From: an uncultured Acetatifactor sp.
GTDB taxonomy: Bacteria; Bacillota; Clostridia; Lachnospirales; Lachnospiraceae
Assembly: GCA_947589075.1 (NCBI GenBank)
Contig: CANQBS010000011.1
Location: forward strand, 1 to 47,643
Length of the DNA: 47,643 nt
Direction of reading: 5' to 3'
Made by a program: the position numbers and the translations under genes. Below are positions 1 through 9,651 of this stretch, piece after piece; position 1 is the stretch's first letter; the number at the start of each line of letters is the position of its first letter. The notes below the pieces were generated by a model. That model saw nothing but the letters and a program-made list of their open reading frames with translations, did not search any database and was not told where the DNA came from.

Positions 1-287
1 AGCTGGCTACCATGCGCCAGCACAAGATTCCGGTGAAAATCATTGTCCTGAAAAATAATTACCTTGGGATGGTGCGGGAATACCAGCATTATACCTACAA
101 GGATCATTATTCTGTGGTGGATCTGTCGGGAAGTCCGGATCTGGAAATGATCGCTGCCGCCTATGGCATGCGCTTCCAGAGGCTTAAGAATATGGAACAT
201 GCCCAGGAGGCCATCGATGAATTTCTGGCGGGGGATGAATCCATCCTGATGGAATGCGTTATCGATCCTTATGACCTTGTAAAATAG
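1..287 (+). CDS. ilvB: Acetolactate synthase large subunit, C-terminal part (cut by window edge)
   Basis: The frame is open from the first base and ends at a TAG at 285-287. It encodes the last ~94 residues of the thiamine-diphosphate enzyme that condenses pyruvate to acetolactate (valine/leucine) or with 2-ketobutyrate (isoleucine). The segment holds the conserved NNYLGMVR stretch of the ThDP-binding C-terminal domain, which with upstream residues binds the cofactor diphosphate and Mg. The protein ends at IDPYDLVK and lacks the PMVPPG tail seen in many IlvB proteins such as E. coli. I take this as a natural short end because a ribosome site and a small-subunit gene follow 94 bp later. The adjacent small subunits and ilvC support the anabolic, regulated type over a catabolic AlsS. 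Confidence 0.93.
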   Translation, partial: LATMRQHKIPVKIIVLKNNYLGMVREYQHYTYKDHYSVVDLSGSPDLEMIAAAYGMRFQRLKNMEHAQEAIDEFLAGDESILMECVIDPYDLVK

Positions 288-381
288 GGGCAAGTCGAAC
301 AAAGTTTGACTTGGAAGCGCCATTTTATGAGCAAAGATAGTATATACGCTCCTTTGGAGCAGGCTTAGCAGGAGGAAAGTC

Positions 382-873
382 ATGAAGAGGATTTATTCTG
401 TCCTGGTGGAGAACCGTTCCGGCGTCCTGAGCAAGGTTTCCGGTCTGTTTTCCAGGAGATGTTTTAATATAGACAGTCTGGCAGTGGGAGAGACGGATGA
501 TCCCACGGTGTCCTGTATGACCATTGTCAGCAGCGGGGATGAGCGCACCATTGAACAGATTGAGAAGCAGCTGAATAAGAAGCTGGATGTGATCAAGGTG
601 AAGACATTCGATGAGCATCAGAGCATCAGCCGGGAACTAATGTTGTGTAAGGTGAAATATAACAAAGGCAACCGCAGGGATATCATGGAGATCTGCGATA
701 TCATGAAGGCTCAGATCGTAGATATGTCCAAGCATTTTATGATGATTCAGATCTGCGATGTGCCGGAACGGACGAAGCTTTTGATCACCATGCTGCAGTC
801 CATCAGCATCGTGGAGGTAGCCCGCACAGGGACCCTTGCCCTGATGAAATGCGCGGAAAACGAAGTGAATTAA
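382..873 (+). CDS. ilvN: Acetolactate synthase small (regulatory) subunit, copy 1
   Basis: The 163-residue product is a normal length for IlvN/IlvH. An N-terminal ACT domain (about residues 3-75) carries the signature ENRSGVLSKVSGLFSRR, where branched-chain amino acids bind to give feedback inhibition. The C-terminal ALS small-subunit domain follows (about 82-158). It should bind the IlvB dimer, raise its activity and confer valine sensitivity. The start is set by GGAGG about 8 bases upstream of ATG 382. It lies between ilvB and a second small-subunit gene. The two copies are clearly diverged, so this is not a recent duplication. Copy 1 has Cys (RRCFNIDSL) where the family, including copy 2, has Gly-Tyr, which might alter effector response. 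That last point is inference. Confidence 0.93.
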   Translation: MKRIYSVLVENRSGVLSKVSGLFSRRCFNIDSLAVGETDDPTVSCMTIVSSGDERTIEQIEKQLNKKLDVIKVKTFDEHQSISRELMLCKVKYNKGNRRDIMEICDIMKAQIVDMSKHFMMIQICDVPERTKLLITMLQSISIVEVARTGTLALMKCAENEVN

Positions 874-1003
874 GGAAAAGGAAAGTAAAGGGGAAAGAAA
901 GTAAAGAGAAAAGGAAAGTAAGGGGAAAGGAAAGTAAGGGGAAAGGGAAGTAAAAGGAAAAGTATGGGGGAAAAAATAAAAGGAAAAAAGCAAAAAGGCA
1001 GGT
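874..1003 (+). repeat. Purine-rich degenerate tandem repeat between the two small-subunit genes
   Basis: The spacer is nearly pure A and G on the + strand. It consists of imperfect copies of a 15-17 base unit with core GGAAAGTAAGGGGAAA, clearest at 891-955, then drifting into A-rich sequence before the ATG at 1004. Each unit resembles a Shine-Dalgarno sequence and also holds a TAA. The run begins immediately after the stop codon of copy 1. I see no promoter or terminator in it. It probably arose by replication slippage, and it may affect translation coupling of the second subunit. Confidence 0.75.
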
Positions 1004-1513
1004 ATGAATATGCAAAAAAAGGTATTTCAGTTATTGGTAGATAATACTTCCGGCGTTTTAAGCCGGATTGCCGGCCTCTTTTCCAGGCGCGGTTATAATA
1101 TCGACAGCATCACTGCAGGAGTGACGGCGGACCCGCGTTTTACCAGGATCACCATTGTGACCTCCGGGGACGACGTGATCCTGGAGCAGATCGAAAAGCA
1201 GGTATCGAAGCTTGTGGATGTCAGGAATATCAAGGAGCTGACCTCTACCTCCAGCGTCTACAGGGAGCTTGTGCTGATCAAGGTGAAGGTCTCTTCCGAA
1301 CAGCGTCAGGCGGTGATTTCCCTTGCGGATGTGTTCCGTGCCAATATCATCGATGTGGCGACGGACAGCCTGATCATTGAACTGACGGGCAACCAGAGCA
1401 AGGTGGAAGCCTTTATTGCCCTCCTTGACGGATATGAGATCCTGGAGCTGGCCCGCACCGGCATCACAGGCTTAAGCCGGGGATCCGATAATGTAGCTTA
1501 TTTTGAGGATTAA
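1004..1513 (+). CDS. ilvN: Acetolactate synthase small (regulatory) subunit, copy 2
   Basis: The 169-residue protein has the same ACT plus ALS_ss_C layout as the preceding gene. It is closer to the textbook family: DNTSGVLSRIAGLFSRRGYNIDS near the N-terminus and an ELARTGITGLSRG end typical of IlvH. ATG 1004 follows GGCAGG; a second in-frame ATG at 1010 is possible but less well placed. Having two small-subunit paralogs beside one large subunit suggests either mixed complexes with different inhibition profiles, or one copy serving another large subunit elsewhere. The sequence does not decide between these. Confidence 0.93.
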   Translation: MNMQKKVFQLLVDNTSGVLSRIAGLFSRRGYNIDSITAGVTADPRFTRITIVTSGDDVILEQIEKQVSKLVDVRNIKELTSTSSVYRELVLIKVKVSSEQRQAVISLADVFRANIIDVATDSLIIELTGNQSKVEAFIALLDGYEILELARTGITGLSRGSDNVAYFED

Positions 1514-2699
<1,186 letters not shown>

Positions 2700-2736
2700 T
2701 CCGGTCATTTTTTGAAATCCGGGGAACGGACGGGCT

Positions 2737-2773
2737 GTAATGCTTTTTATAGAAGGTAATGCTTTTTATAGAA
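2737..2773 (+). repeat. 18-bp direct repeat downstream of ilvC
   Basis: GTAATGCTTTTTATAGAA occurs exactly at 2737-2754 and again at 2756-2773, between the ilvC stop codon and its terminator. The second copy runs into the 5' arm of the hairpin. It is one of many short duplications just 3' of genes in this window. Confidence 0.85.
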
Positions 2774-2810
2774 AAAAGAAAGAGTTTCTTTAGAAATTCT
2801 TTCTTTTTTT
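2772..2810 (+). terminator. Intrinsic terminator of the ilv genes
   Basis: An A/G-rich 5' arm (AAAAAAGAAAG, 2772-2782) pairs with CTTTCTTTTTT (2799-2809). An inner TTTCT/AGAAA hairpin closes the loop, and the 3' arm merges with the T run. The stem is A-U rich but long, and it sits about 70 bases after the ilvC stop. Confidence 0.75.
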
Positions 2811-2926
2811 ATGCATTCCGTTTTCAGTTTCCTAAAATATTATCTTTAATAACGCAGGAAACCGCATAAAACAGGGATTTTTCGAAAGGCTGTCCGGGGA
2901 GGGAGCGTTTTTCTCCGAAGAAGCGG

Positions 2927-2955
2927 TTGCAGAACGGGGAATTTCACCTTATAAT
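2927..2955 (+). promoter_or_regulatory. Sigma-A type promoter for the two-component operon
   Basis: TTGCAG (2927-2932), a 17-base spacer and a perfect TATAAT (2950-2955) give a good vegetative promoter. The expected start is near 2962. The 5' end of that transcript can form TTGCGGG/CCCGCAA (2963-2969 with 3002-3008), with an overlapping alternative pairing of GCGGAAAG and CTTTCCCGC, so the leader has a stem just ahead of the ribosome site. Confidence 0.7.
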
Positions 2956-3037
2956 GATGCTATTGCGGGGCGGAAAGAGTTCCTGGTGAGAAGTTCCCTT
3001 TCCCGCAAAATAAGTGAAAAGTTTGAGGAAATGAAAC

Positions 3038-3748
3038 GTGGAGAAAGCGTATCGTATTCTGGTTGTAGAGGATGATAAGGAGATTCGGGACGGCATCGAG
3101 ATTTATCTGAAAAATCAGGGATATCTGGTGTCCAAGGCTTCTAATGGAAGGGAAGGCCTGGAGATCGTGCAGCGGGAAGAGATCCATCTGGCGATCCTGG
3201 ACGTGATGATGCCGGTGATGGACGGCGTGACCATGCTGATGAGGCTGCGGATGATGAATTATGAATTCCCGGTGATCATGCTTTCCGCCAAGTCCGAGGA
3301 AGTGGATAAGATCATGGGATTAAATATGGGAGCGGACGATTATGTGACCAAGCCCTTTACGCCCTTAGAGCTTTTAGCCAGGGTGAATTCCCATCTGAGA
3401 AGATATTCTAAATATTTGTCGGCGGTAAATGATGAGGCGCCCAGGGATCATATTTATACCATCGGGGGATTGGAGTTAAATGAGGACACTGTGGAAGTGA
3501 GCGTGGACGGAGAACCTGTGAAGCTTACCCCCATGGAGTTTAAGATCGTCCAGCTTCTGATCAAGAATCCCGGACGGGTATTTTCCGCAGATGAGATTTA
3601 CGAGAGGATCTGGAACGAGAAGGCGGTAAACACAGATACCATCATGGTGCATGTCCGCAATATCCGTGAAAAGATCGAGATCGATCCCAGGAACCCCAAA
3701 TATCTGAAGGTGGTCTGGGGCGTGGGCTATAAGATCGACAAGCAATGA
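3038..3748 (+). CDS. OmpR/PhoB-family DNA-binding response regulator
   Basis: The 236-residue protein has an N-terminal receiver domain (about 5-120) with the acidic pocket EDD at 11-13, phospho-acceptor Asp55 in ILDVMMPVMDG, and the conserved Lys in DDYVTKPF. A C-terminal winged-helix DNA-binding domain follows (about 140-234). The start codon is GTG with GAGGAA about 8 bases upstream; the nearby ATG at 3031 is out of frame. It forms an operon with the histidine kinase that starts 112 bp after its stop, and should be phosphorylated by it. The target genes and the stimulus cannot be read from the sequence. Confidence 0.93.
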   Translation: MEKAYRILVVEDDKEIRDGIEIYLKNQGYLVSKASNGREGLEIVQREEIHLAILDVMMPVMDGVTMLMRLRMMNYEFPVIMLSAKSEEVDKIMGLNMGADDYVTKPFTPLELLARVNSHLRRYSKYLSAVNDEAPRDHIYTIGGLELNEDTVEVSVDGEPVKLTPMEFKIVQLLIKNPGRVFSADEIYERIWNEKAVNTDTIMVHVRNIREKIEIDPRNPKYLKVVWGVGYKIDKQ

Positions 3749-3859
3749 GCCGGGGAGCGTCGCGAGCCTGAAAAAGATTTGCCGGAAAGCCTGACAGGCG
3801 GTCTGGGAAGGTCCGACGGGAAAGAGGACCGGGTAAAGCCGGAAGGAGGCAGAGGATTC

Positions 3860-6487
3860 ATGGAGGAAAAGAAAAAAAGGCGTTCGCTTTTATGGATTTT
3901 TGCGGGACTGGCAGTGAGCCTTGCCGCCAGCTGCATCTTTACGGGATTGTACGGAATGTTCCGGTCCAGGGCGAAGGCCGTCAGAGAAAATCCCATAGAA
4001 AGCGCCGCCAATATTCAGCTGCTGTACAGCTGCAGTCAGGTGCTATACCGTGATCTGTACAACGCCCAGCATAAGACGAATCTCAGCTATACCCAGCTTT
4101 ATTATCCTGTTCGGGAGGATTACAAAGAGGAATTTGAGTTCTGGAAAGCATTTTCAGAAGGGGACCGGTCAGATCCGCCGGAAATGGATGGATTCTGGGG
4201 AGAGACAGAAGATGCTTCGGAAGATATTCCGGCGGGAATTCCGGAGAGGGCTCCGGAAGAAGTTCTGGAAGAGACTCCGGAGGACGTCCCGGAAGCTCCG
4301 GAAGGAACCATCGGAGAAAATGCAGAGGACATCCAGGGAGAGACCCCGGAAGAAGCTGACAGAGATTTCCCGGGAGAAAATCTGACTGAGAACCAGCCAG
4401 GGAACCAGACTGAGAACCAGCCAGAGGATCGGGTAGAAATTGCCGGAGAGTCCCAGAAGTCCGATCTGTGGAAGAATATCTGGGATGGGGAGGGCAGCTT
4501 AACGGATGAGGCGGAAGAACAATTTCAGCTTTATCAGAACGTTACCGATGACCTGAATTATATGGACTCTTATTTTGCCGCCCTGGAGGGTCATTTTGAA
4601 AGCCTGCGCCATCTGTATGATTATGTGATCAGGGATGAAGAAACCGGGAAGGTGCTGACCAACGCTGCGGATGTGCAGGATCTGCAAAATGGGGAAGGAT
4701 ATTATTTCTGCGTGGAATTCTGCTATGACGATCAGGGGATTATGAACGTTGGAAGGGTAAAGGGGGAGGACAGCGGACAGATCAGGCGGTATGCGGCATC
4801 AAGGAGCCTTCTTGCCAGCGACTCAGGTTACCTGATGGGAGCGGTTTATGGTCCGTCCCGGAACGATGGAGTGGGGTATTATCCTTACCGGGATAAGTAC
4901 ACCGCAAAGAATTATATCACCGACTGCAGCATCCTGTTTGGAATGAGGAATGATGTCTGGGAACAGGTTCAGTCCGGACGGATCAACACTTATTCTGAAA
5001 TAGAATTCTACCCCGGCGTTAACTATAACAAACGGGCGTCTTATATGATCGCTGGGGTAGATCTTTATTATCTGCTCTTCCTGCTTGGGGTCTTTCTCCT
5101 GGCTCTGTTTGTCCCCTTTGTGCAGAAGGGAAAGCCCTGGGAGGCTTTTTCCCTGTGCCGGATGCCCCTGGAAGGAATTGCAGGGATCCTGGTGCTTTTA
5201 TGCGCGCTGACCGGGAATGTCATCAGGCTTGTGGTCTACGTGGAGGAGGGAAGAGGGGTTTACGGTTACAGTCTGAAGCTGGGGCTCAATATCCTGTGCC
5301 TGTGGGTTCTGTTTTTTGCCGCATGGTTCGCCGGCATCAGCCTGCGTATGTTCCGGGACACCGGCATTGTGGAGTATGTGAAAAAAAGAAGCCTGATCTA
5401 TCGGTTTTTCCCCTATATGAAATCAAAGGCGCTGGAACTGTACAGAAGCTATGAATGTATCGATCTGACGAAAAACGCCAGAAAGTCCATCATCAGGCTT
5501 GTTCTGATCAATGCGGTGATCCTGTTCATCATCAGCTCCCTGTGGGTGGGCGGATTCTTCGTGACGGCGATCTACTCCGTGATCCTGTATTTCCTGTTAA
5601 AAAAATATGTGAACGATCTGCAGAAGCGCTACAGCATCCTGCTGCGTGCCACCAACGAGATCGCGGAGGGCAATCTGAACGTGATCATACCGGAGCACCT
5701 TGGGGTCTTTGAACCCTTTAAGCCTCAGATCTACCGGATTCAGTGGGGATTTAAGAAAGCCATCGAGGAGGAGATGAAAAGCCAGAGGATGAAGGCGGAG
5801 CTGATCACCAATGTATCTCATGACCTGAAAACTCCTTTGACGGCCATCATCACCTATATCGGACTGTTAAAGGAGGAGGGCATCACCGATCAGCAGCGCG
5901 GGGAATATCTGGATACCCTGGAGCGGAAATCCATGCGCCTGAAGGTGCTGATCGAGGATCTGTTTGAGATCAGTAAAGCCACCTCACGGACGGTGAAGCT
6001 GGATATCATGGAGGTGGATGTGATCAATCTGGTGAAGCAGGTGGCCTTTGAAATGACCGATAAGCTGAAGGCCGCCCAGCTGGAGCTTCGGATGAGCCTG
6101 CCGGAGGAAAAGGTGATCCTGCTTCTGGACAGTCAGAAAACCTACCGCATCTATGAGAATCTGTTCGGAAATATCGCCAAGTATGCCCTGCCGGGAACGA
6201 GGGTTTACGTGAACTGCAATGTGACGGAGGACGAGGTATCCATTGTTTTGAAAAATATAACGGCCCAGGAGCTCCATGTGGACCCGGAGGAGCTGACAGA
6301 CCGTTTTGTGCGGGGAGACGCATCCAGGAATACGGAGGGAAGCGGTCTGGGTCTCGCCATTGTAAAAAGCTTTATGGAGCTGCAGAACGGCAGGCTGGTC
6401 ATTGAGATCGACGACGACTTATTTAAGGTCACTACTCTGTGGAAGCGGGTACCCGTCCCTCCCCGGATGCCGGACAAAAACGGCTGA
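3860..6487 (+). CDS. Large membrane sensor histidine kinase
   Basis: I chose ATG 3860 because it has GGAGG about 11 bases upstream and begins a classic membrane anchor. The frame is open further up (TTG 3779), but that lacks support. This gives 875 residues. Transmembrane helix 1 is at about 9-31. A ~370-residue extracytoplasmic region includes a Glu/Pro-rich linker with repeats of EDxP/EETPE type (about 112-195). Several more membrane helices follow (about 400-427, 437-460, 474-496, 548-584). Then come a HAMP-like segment, the HisKA motif with phospho-accepting His654 (NVSHDLKTPLT), an N-box around 766-776 and the GSGLGLAIVKS ATP lid near 827-837. The canonical DxGxG box is degraded, as in a subgroup of clostridial kinases. 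Its partner is the upstream response regulator. The long external domain suggests it senses something at the cell surface; the ligand is unknown. Confidence 0.9.
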   Translation: MEEKKKRRSLLWIFAGLAVSLAASCIFTGLYGMFRSRAKAVRENPIESAANIQLLYSCSQVLYRDLYNAQHKTNLSYTQLYYPVREDYKEEFEFWKAFSEGDRSDPPEMDGFWGETEDASEDIPAGIPERAPEEVLEETPEDVPEAPEGTIGENAEDIQGETPEEADRDFPGENLTENQPGNQTENQPEDRVEIAGESQKSDLWKNIWDGEGSLTDEAEEQFQLYQNVTDDLNYMDSYFAALEGHFESLRHLYDYVIRDEETGKVLTNAADVQDLQNGEGYYFCVEFCYDDQGIMNVGRVKGEDSGQIRRYAASRSLLASDSGYLMGAVYGPSRNDGVGYYPYRDKYTAKNYITDCSILFGMRNDVWEQVQSGRINTYSEIEFYPGVNYNKRASYMIAGVDLYYLLFLLGVFLLALFVPFVQKGKPWEAFSLCRMPLEGIAGILVLLCALTGNVIRLVVYVEEGRGVYGYSLKLGLNILCLWVLFFAAWFAGISLRMFRDTGIVEYVKKRSLIYRFFPYMKSKALELYRSYECIDLTKNARKSIIRLVLINAVILFIISSLWVGGFFVTAIYSVILYFLLKKYVNDLQKRYSILLRATNEIAEGNLNVIIPEHLGVFEPFKPQIYRIQWGFKKAIEEEMKSQRMKAELITNVSHDLKTPLTAIITYIGLLKEEGITDQQRGEYLDTLERKSMRLKVLIEDLFEISKATSRTVKLDIMEVDVINLVKQVAFEMTDKLKAAQLELRMSLPEEKVILLLDSQKTYRIYENLFGNIAKYALPGTRVYVNCNVTEDEVSIVLKNITAQELHVDPEELTDRFVRGDASRNTEGSGLGLAIVKSFMELQNGRLVIEIDDDLFKVTTLWKRVPVPPRMPDKNG

Positions 6488-6497
6488 GACGAAAACC

Positions 6498-7427
6498 CTA
6501 TGGGACGAGGATCTGCCCGATCAGCCTGCCGGCGGCAGGATTGGTCAGGGTATGCCTGGAATAGGCAAAGCCGATACGCCTGGGAGGAAGGGGCTCTCTG
6601 GTGGGAAATCTCACCAGGGAGCCTTCTTCGATTTCTTTTTTCACAAAATCTTCTATGACGCAGGCGATGCCGAGGCCGATCTTGGCAAAGTCGATGAGAA
6701 GGTCCATGGTGGAAACCTCCAGCTGCTGACCGAACCGGATGTTGTGCAGGATCATATATTTATCCGCATATTGTCTGGAAACATTGTTTTTATCCAAAGT
6801 AAGGAGGGTAGCCTGGGACGTAAGCTCTTCCGGCAGGAAATCCTCTGTTCCGGCGGCTTTTTCTGTAAGCGCTGCGGCGGCCCTTTTTTGCAGGGCGTCC
6901 AGATATTCACTGGAGGTCACAAATACATCCGATATGGTGCGGATGGGACAGAAGGTGATGCCCCCCAGTCCCTCCGCCTCGCCGATAAGGCCCACATCCA
7001 GGGTGCCGGCTTCCAGGGCGGCTATGGTTTCGTGGGTGGACTGGCAGGAAATGGAGACTCTGACCTGGGGATATTCCCTGATGTAGGATTGGAGATAGGG
7101 AATCAGCACATATTTGCACAGGGTGGTGCTGGCGCCGATGGAAAGGTGCCCGGATCCCAGGGCTTCCCGGCGCAGGATCTGTTCTTCTCCGGTTTCGATG
7201 GCGCGGAAGGCGGTATCCAGCTGGCGGTAAAGCATTTCTCCGGCCTCTGTGAGGGTAACGCCCCTGGAATTGCGGCGAAACAGCTCTGAACCCAGTCCTT
7301 CCTCCAGCTTGGAGATGGACTTGCTCACAGCTGGCTGGCTGATATAAAGACGTTTTGCGGCGTTGGAGATATTCCCGCATTGGGCGGTGATATAAAATAC
7401 ATAATATTGATTTAAAAATTGTGTCAT
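6498..7427 (-). CDS. LysR-family transcriptional regulator, divergent from leuCD
   Basis: The 309-residue product has an N-terminal winged helix-turn-helix (about 1-60, with AAKRLYISQPAVSKSISKLEEGLGSELFRR-like family features) and a C-terminal periplasmic-binding-like effector domain (about 90-300). It reads away from leuC across a 282-bp AT-rich gap, the usual LysR arrangement, so it likely controls leuCD in response to a pathway metabolite (inference). Its 3' end lies 10 bp from the end of the convergent histidine kinase, leaving no room for a separate terminator. The stop codon TCA (complement) is at 6498. CysB- or LeuO-like roles cannot be separated by sequence alone. Confidence 0.93.
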   Translation of the reverse strand: MTQFLNQYYVFYITAQCGNISNAAKRLYISQPAVSKSISKLEEGLGSELFRRNSRGVTLTEAGEMLYRQLDTAFRAIETGEEQILRREALGSGHLSIGASTTLCKYVLIPYLQSYIREYPQVRVSISCQSTHETIAALEAGTLDVGLIGEAEGLGGITFCPIRTISDVFVTSSEYLDALQKRAAAALTEKAAGTEDFLPEELTSQATLLTLDKNNVSRQYADKYMILHNIRFGQQLEVSTMDLLIDFAKIGLGIACVIEDFVKKEIEEGSLVRFPTREPLPPRRIGFAYSRHTLTNPAAGRLIGQILVP

Positions 7428-7460
7428 GCTGGTTCCTTTCTGTTTCCCGGTGCCGGGAAT

Positions 7461-7542
7461 CCCTACAGTAAATCCCTACTGTAAATTGGCATCATAAATC
7501 TGTATTGTAAATTCTTGCTGCATGTATTCTCCGCATGTATTT
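7461..7542. promoter_or_regulatory. Repeat cluster in the lysR-leuC divergent region (candidate operators)
   Basis: Two near-identical 13-mers, CCCTACAGTAAAT (7461-7473) and CCCTACTGTAAAT (7474-7486), are followed by TGTATTGTAAAT (7501-7512). Then comes a second pair, GCATGTATT at 7520-7528 and 7533-7541. A TTG-N8-CAA dyad (7559-7572) lies closer to leuC. Phased direct and inverted repeats in a LysR divergent gap are typical of regulator binding, but which element is bound is unknown. Confidence 0.45.
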
Positions 7543-7621
7543 CCATTAATGTCATAACTTGAAATTTTACAATTATTTTACACCATGAATTCACATTATA
7601 GCAAGCATAAAATAAATATAT

Positions 7622-7650
7622 TTGTTTCTGGCTTACAGTTATGGTATGAT
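7622..7650 (+). promoter_or_regulatory. Promoter of leuCD
   Basis: TTGTTT (7622-7627), a 17-base spacer and TATGAT (7645-7650) precede leuC by about 60 bases. The weak -35 fits a promoter that needs an activator such as the divergent LysR protein. Confidence 0.6.
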
Positions 7651-7709
7651 GGTTTCCGGAGAAGGGGCGGAAGAATTTCAGGTTATGAAGGAACAGGAGG
7701 AAGAACAGT

Positions 7710-8981
7710 ATGGGAATGACAATGACACAGAAGATTCTGGCGGCAGCGGCAGGGCTTCCTGAGGTGGAGGCTGGGCAGCTGATCGAGGCGAAGCTGGATC
7801 TGGTGCTGGGGAATGATATCACCAGTCCCGTTGCCATTAAGGAAATGGATAAGATGAAGGTCAAGGGCGTATTTGATAAGGATAAGATCGCCCTTGTGCC
7901 GGATCACTTTGTGCCGAATAAGGATATCAAATCCGCGGAGCACTGCAAATGTGTGAGGGAGTTTGCCCGGCGCAACGAGATCACCAATTATTTTGAAGTG
8001 GGAGAGATGGGGATCGAACACGCCCTGCTTCCAGAAAAAGGCTTGACGGTGGCGGGGGATGTGATCATAGGGGCTGATTCCCATACCTGTACTTATGGAG
8101 CGCTGGGAGCCTTTTCTACCGGCGTGGGCAGCACGGATATGGCTGCGGGCATGGCAACCGGCAAGGCTTGGTTCAAGGTTCCGGGAGCGATCCGTTTTAA
8201 CCTGGTGGGAAAGCCGTCCAAATGGGTCAGCGGCAAGGATGTGATCCTGCATATCATCGGGATGATCGGCGTGGACGGCGCCCTGTACCGTTCCATGGAA
8301 TTTACAGGGGAGGGAATTCATAATCTCTCCATGGACGACCGGTTTACCATCGCCAATATGGCTATTGAGGCCGGCGGCAAAAACGGCATTTTCCCGGTGG
8401 ACGATATCGCGGAGGCTTATATGAAGGAGCATTCCTCCCGTTCCTACCGTATTTTTACGGCGGATGAGGATGCGGAATACGACGAGGAATACACCATTGA
8501 CTTAAGCACCCTTAAGCCTACGGTTGCCTTCCCTCATCTGCCGGAAAATACCCATACCATCGACGAGATCAGGGAGCCCATCGCCATTGATCAGGTGGTG
8601 ATCGGTTCCTGTACCAACGGAAGGCTGGATGATCTGCGGATCGCGGCGGAGGTCCTTTCGGGAAGACGCGTTGCGAAGGGAGTGCGCTGTATCGTGATCC
8701 CTGCCACCCAGGCCATCTATCTGCAGGCTATGGAGGAAGGGCTGCTTAAGACCTTTATCGAAGCGGGGGCAGTGGTGAGCACCCCGACCTGCGGTCCATG
8801 TTTAGGAGGCTATATGGGGGTTCTGGCGGAAGGAGAGCGCTGCGTGTCCACCACCAACCGGAATTTTGTGGGCCGTATGGGTCATGTGAAAAGTGAAGTC
8901 TATCTGGCGAGCCCTGCCGTGGCGGCGGCGAGCGCGGTGTTGGGGAGGATCGCCTGTCCCTGCCAGCTGCCGGAGGCGTAA
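7710..8981 (+). CDS. leuC: 3-isopropylmalate dehydratase large subunit
   Basis: The 423-residue protein is the bacterial/archaeal short form of LeuC, an aconitase-family enzyme that interconverts 2- and 3-isopropylmalate in leucine synthesis. The three cysteine ligands of the catalytic 4Fe-4S cluster are visible: Cys301 in GSCTNGR, and Cys361 and Cys364 in [10 protein letters not shown]. The substrate-binding [10 protein letters not shown] segment is at 121-130. AGGAGGAAGAA precedes the ATG. leuD follows 90 bp later and encodes the swivel subunit needed for activity. leuA and leuB are not in the window. A homoaconitase assignment is possible for this subfamily, but the ilv context favours leucine. 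Confidence 0.95.
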   Translation: MGMTMTQKILAAAAGLPEVEAGQLIEAKLDLVLGNDITSPVAIKEMDKMKVKGVFDKDKIALVPDHFVPNKDIKSAEHCKCVREFARRNEITNYFEVGEMGIEHALLPEKGLTVAGDVIIGADSHTCTYGALGAFSTGVGSTDMAAGMATGKAWFKVPGAIRFNLVGKPSKWVSGKDVILHIIGMIGVDGALYRSMEFTGEGIHNLSMDDRFTIANMAIEAGGKNGIFPVDDIAEAYMKEHSSRSYRIFTADEDAEYDEEYTIDLSTLKPTVAFPHLPENTHTIDEIREPIAIDQVVIGSCTNGRLDDLRIAAEVLSGRRVAKGVRCIVIPATQAIYLQAMEEGLLKTFIEAGAVVSTPTCGPCLGGYMGVLAEGERCVSTTNRNFVGRMGHVKSEVYLASPAVAAASAVLGRIACPCQLPEA

Positions 8982-9071
8982 TTCATACCCGGAGCGCATG
9001 GACTGAACCGACAAAATTAAGCAGGGAACGGGAAACTCAGAAAATAGAAAAATCAGGAAGGAAAATGAAGG

Positions 9072-9560
9072 ATGAATGCAAAAGGATCAGTGTTTAAATA
9101 CGGAGATAACGTGGATACCGATGTGATCATTCCCGCCAGATATCTTAATTCTTCAGACCCGGGGGAGCTGGCGGTCCACTGCATGGAGGACATCGATAAG
9201 GATTTTATAAAAAAGGTAAAGCCCGGGGATATCATTGTGGCGGAGAAGAATTTCGGCTGCGGCTCCTCCCGGGAGCATGCGCCCATCGCCATTAAGGCCG
9301 CAGGCGTAAGCTGTGTGATCGCGGAGACCTTTGCCCGGATTTTCTACAGGAATTCCATCAATATCGGTCTGCCCATCATCGAATGTCCCCAGGCCGCTAA
9401 GGGAATCGACGCCGGAGATGAAGTGGAAGTGGATTTCGATTCCGGCATCATTTATGACCGCACGAAGGGAACCCAGTTTCAAGGACAGCCTTTCCCGGAA
9501 TTTATGCAGAAAATCATTGCGGAGGGCGGTCTGATCAATTATATTAACAGTCAGGAGTGA
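9072..9560 (+). CDS. leuD: 3-isopropylmalate dehydratase small subunit
   Basis: The 162-residue protein is the compact form of LeuD, the swivel domain that completes the isopropylmalate dehydratase active site with LeuC. Visible signatures are [11 protein letters not shown] near the N-terminus, [14 protein letters not shown] and the [17 protein letters not shown] stretch. The start ATG 9072 is preceded by GGAAGGAAAATGAAGG. It is co-transcribed with leuC and followed by a hairpin, then by a transporter gene that is probably separate. Confidence 0.95.
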   Translation: MNAKGSVFKYGDNVDTDVIIPARYLNSSDPGELAVHCMEDIDKDFIKKVKPGDIIVAEKNFGCGSSREHAPIAIKAAGVSCVIAETFARIFYRNSINIGLPIIECPQAAKGIDAGDEVEVDFDSGIIYDRTKGTQFQGQPFPEFMQKIIAEGGLINYINSQE

Positions 9561-9577
9561 ATATTTTCATCATGAAC

Positions 9578-9619
9578 CTGCCGCAGACCTATTGTTTTGT
9601 TTTCAGCCTGCTGCGGCAG
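9578..9619 (+). terminator. Hairpin between leuD and the MATE gene
   Basis: CTGCCGCAG (9578-9586) and CTGCGGCAG (9611-9619) are perfect 9-bp inverted arms around a 24-base U-rich loop, followed by ACTCATGTTTT. The weak and delayed T run makes it a doubtful terminator; it could instead be a leader element of the downstream gene. Confidence 0.4.
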
Positions 9620-9651
9620 ACTCATGTTTTGGGAAAGGAAGTTGACCTAAG

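Noticed and set aside
4050..4385. Second ORF inside the histidine kinase gene
   Set aside because: Arg/Lys-rich shadow frame of the Glu/Pro linker, with no ribosome site.
6402..7289. Plus-strand ORF opposite the LysR gene
   Set aside because: Repetitive Gly-rich translation without family features; the LysR gene on the minus strand explains the region.
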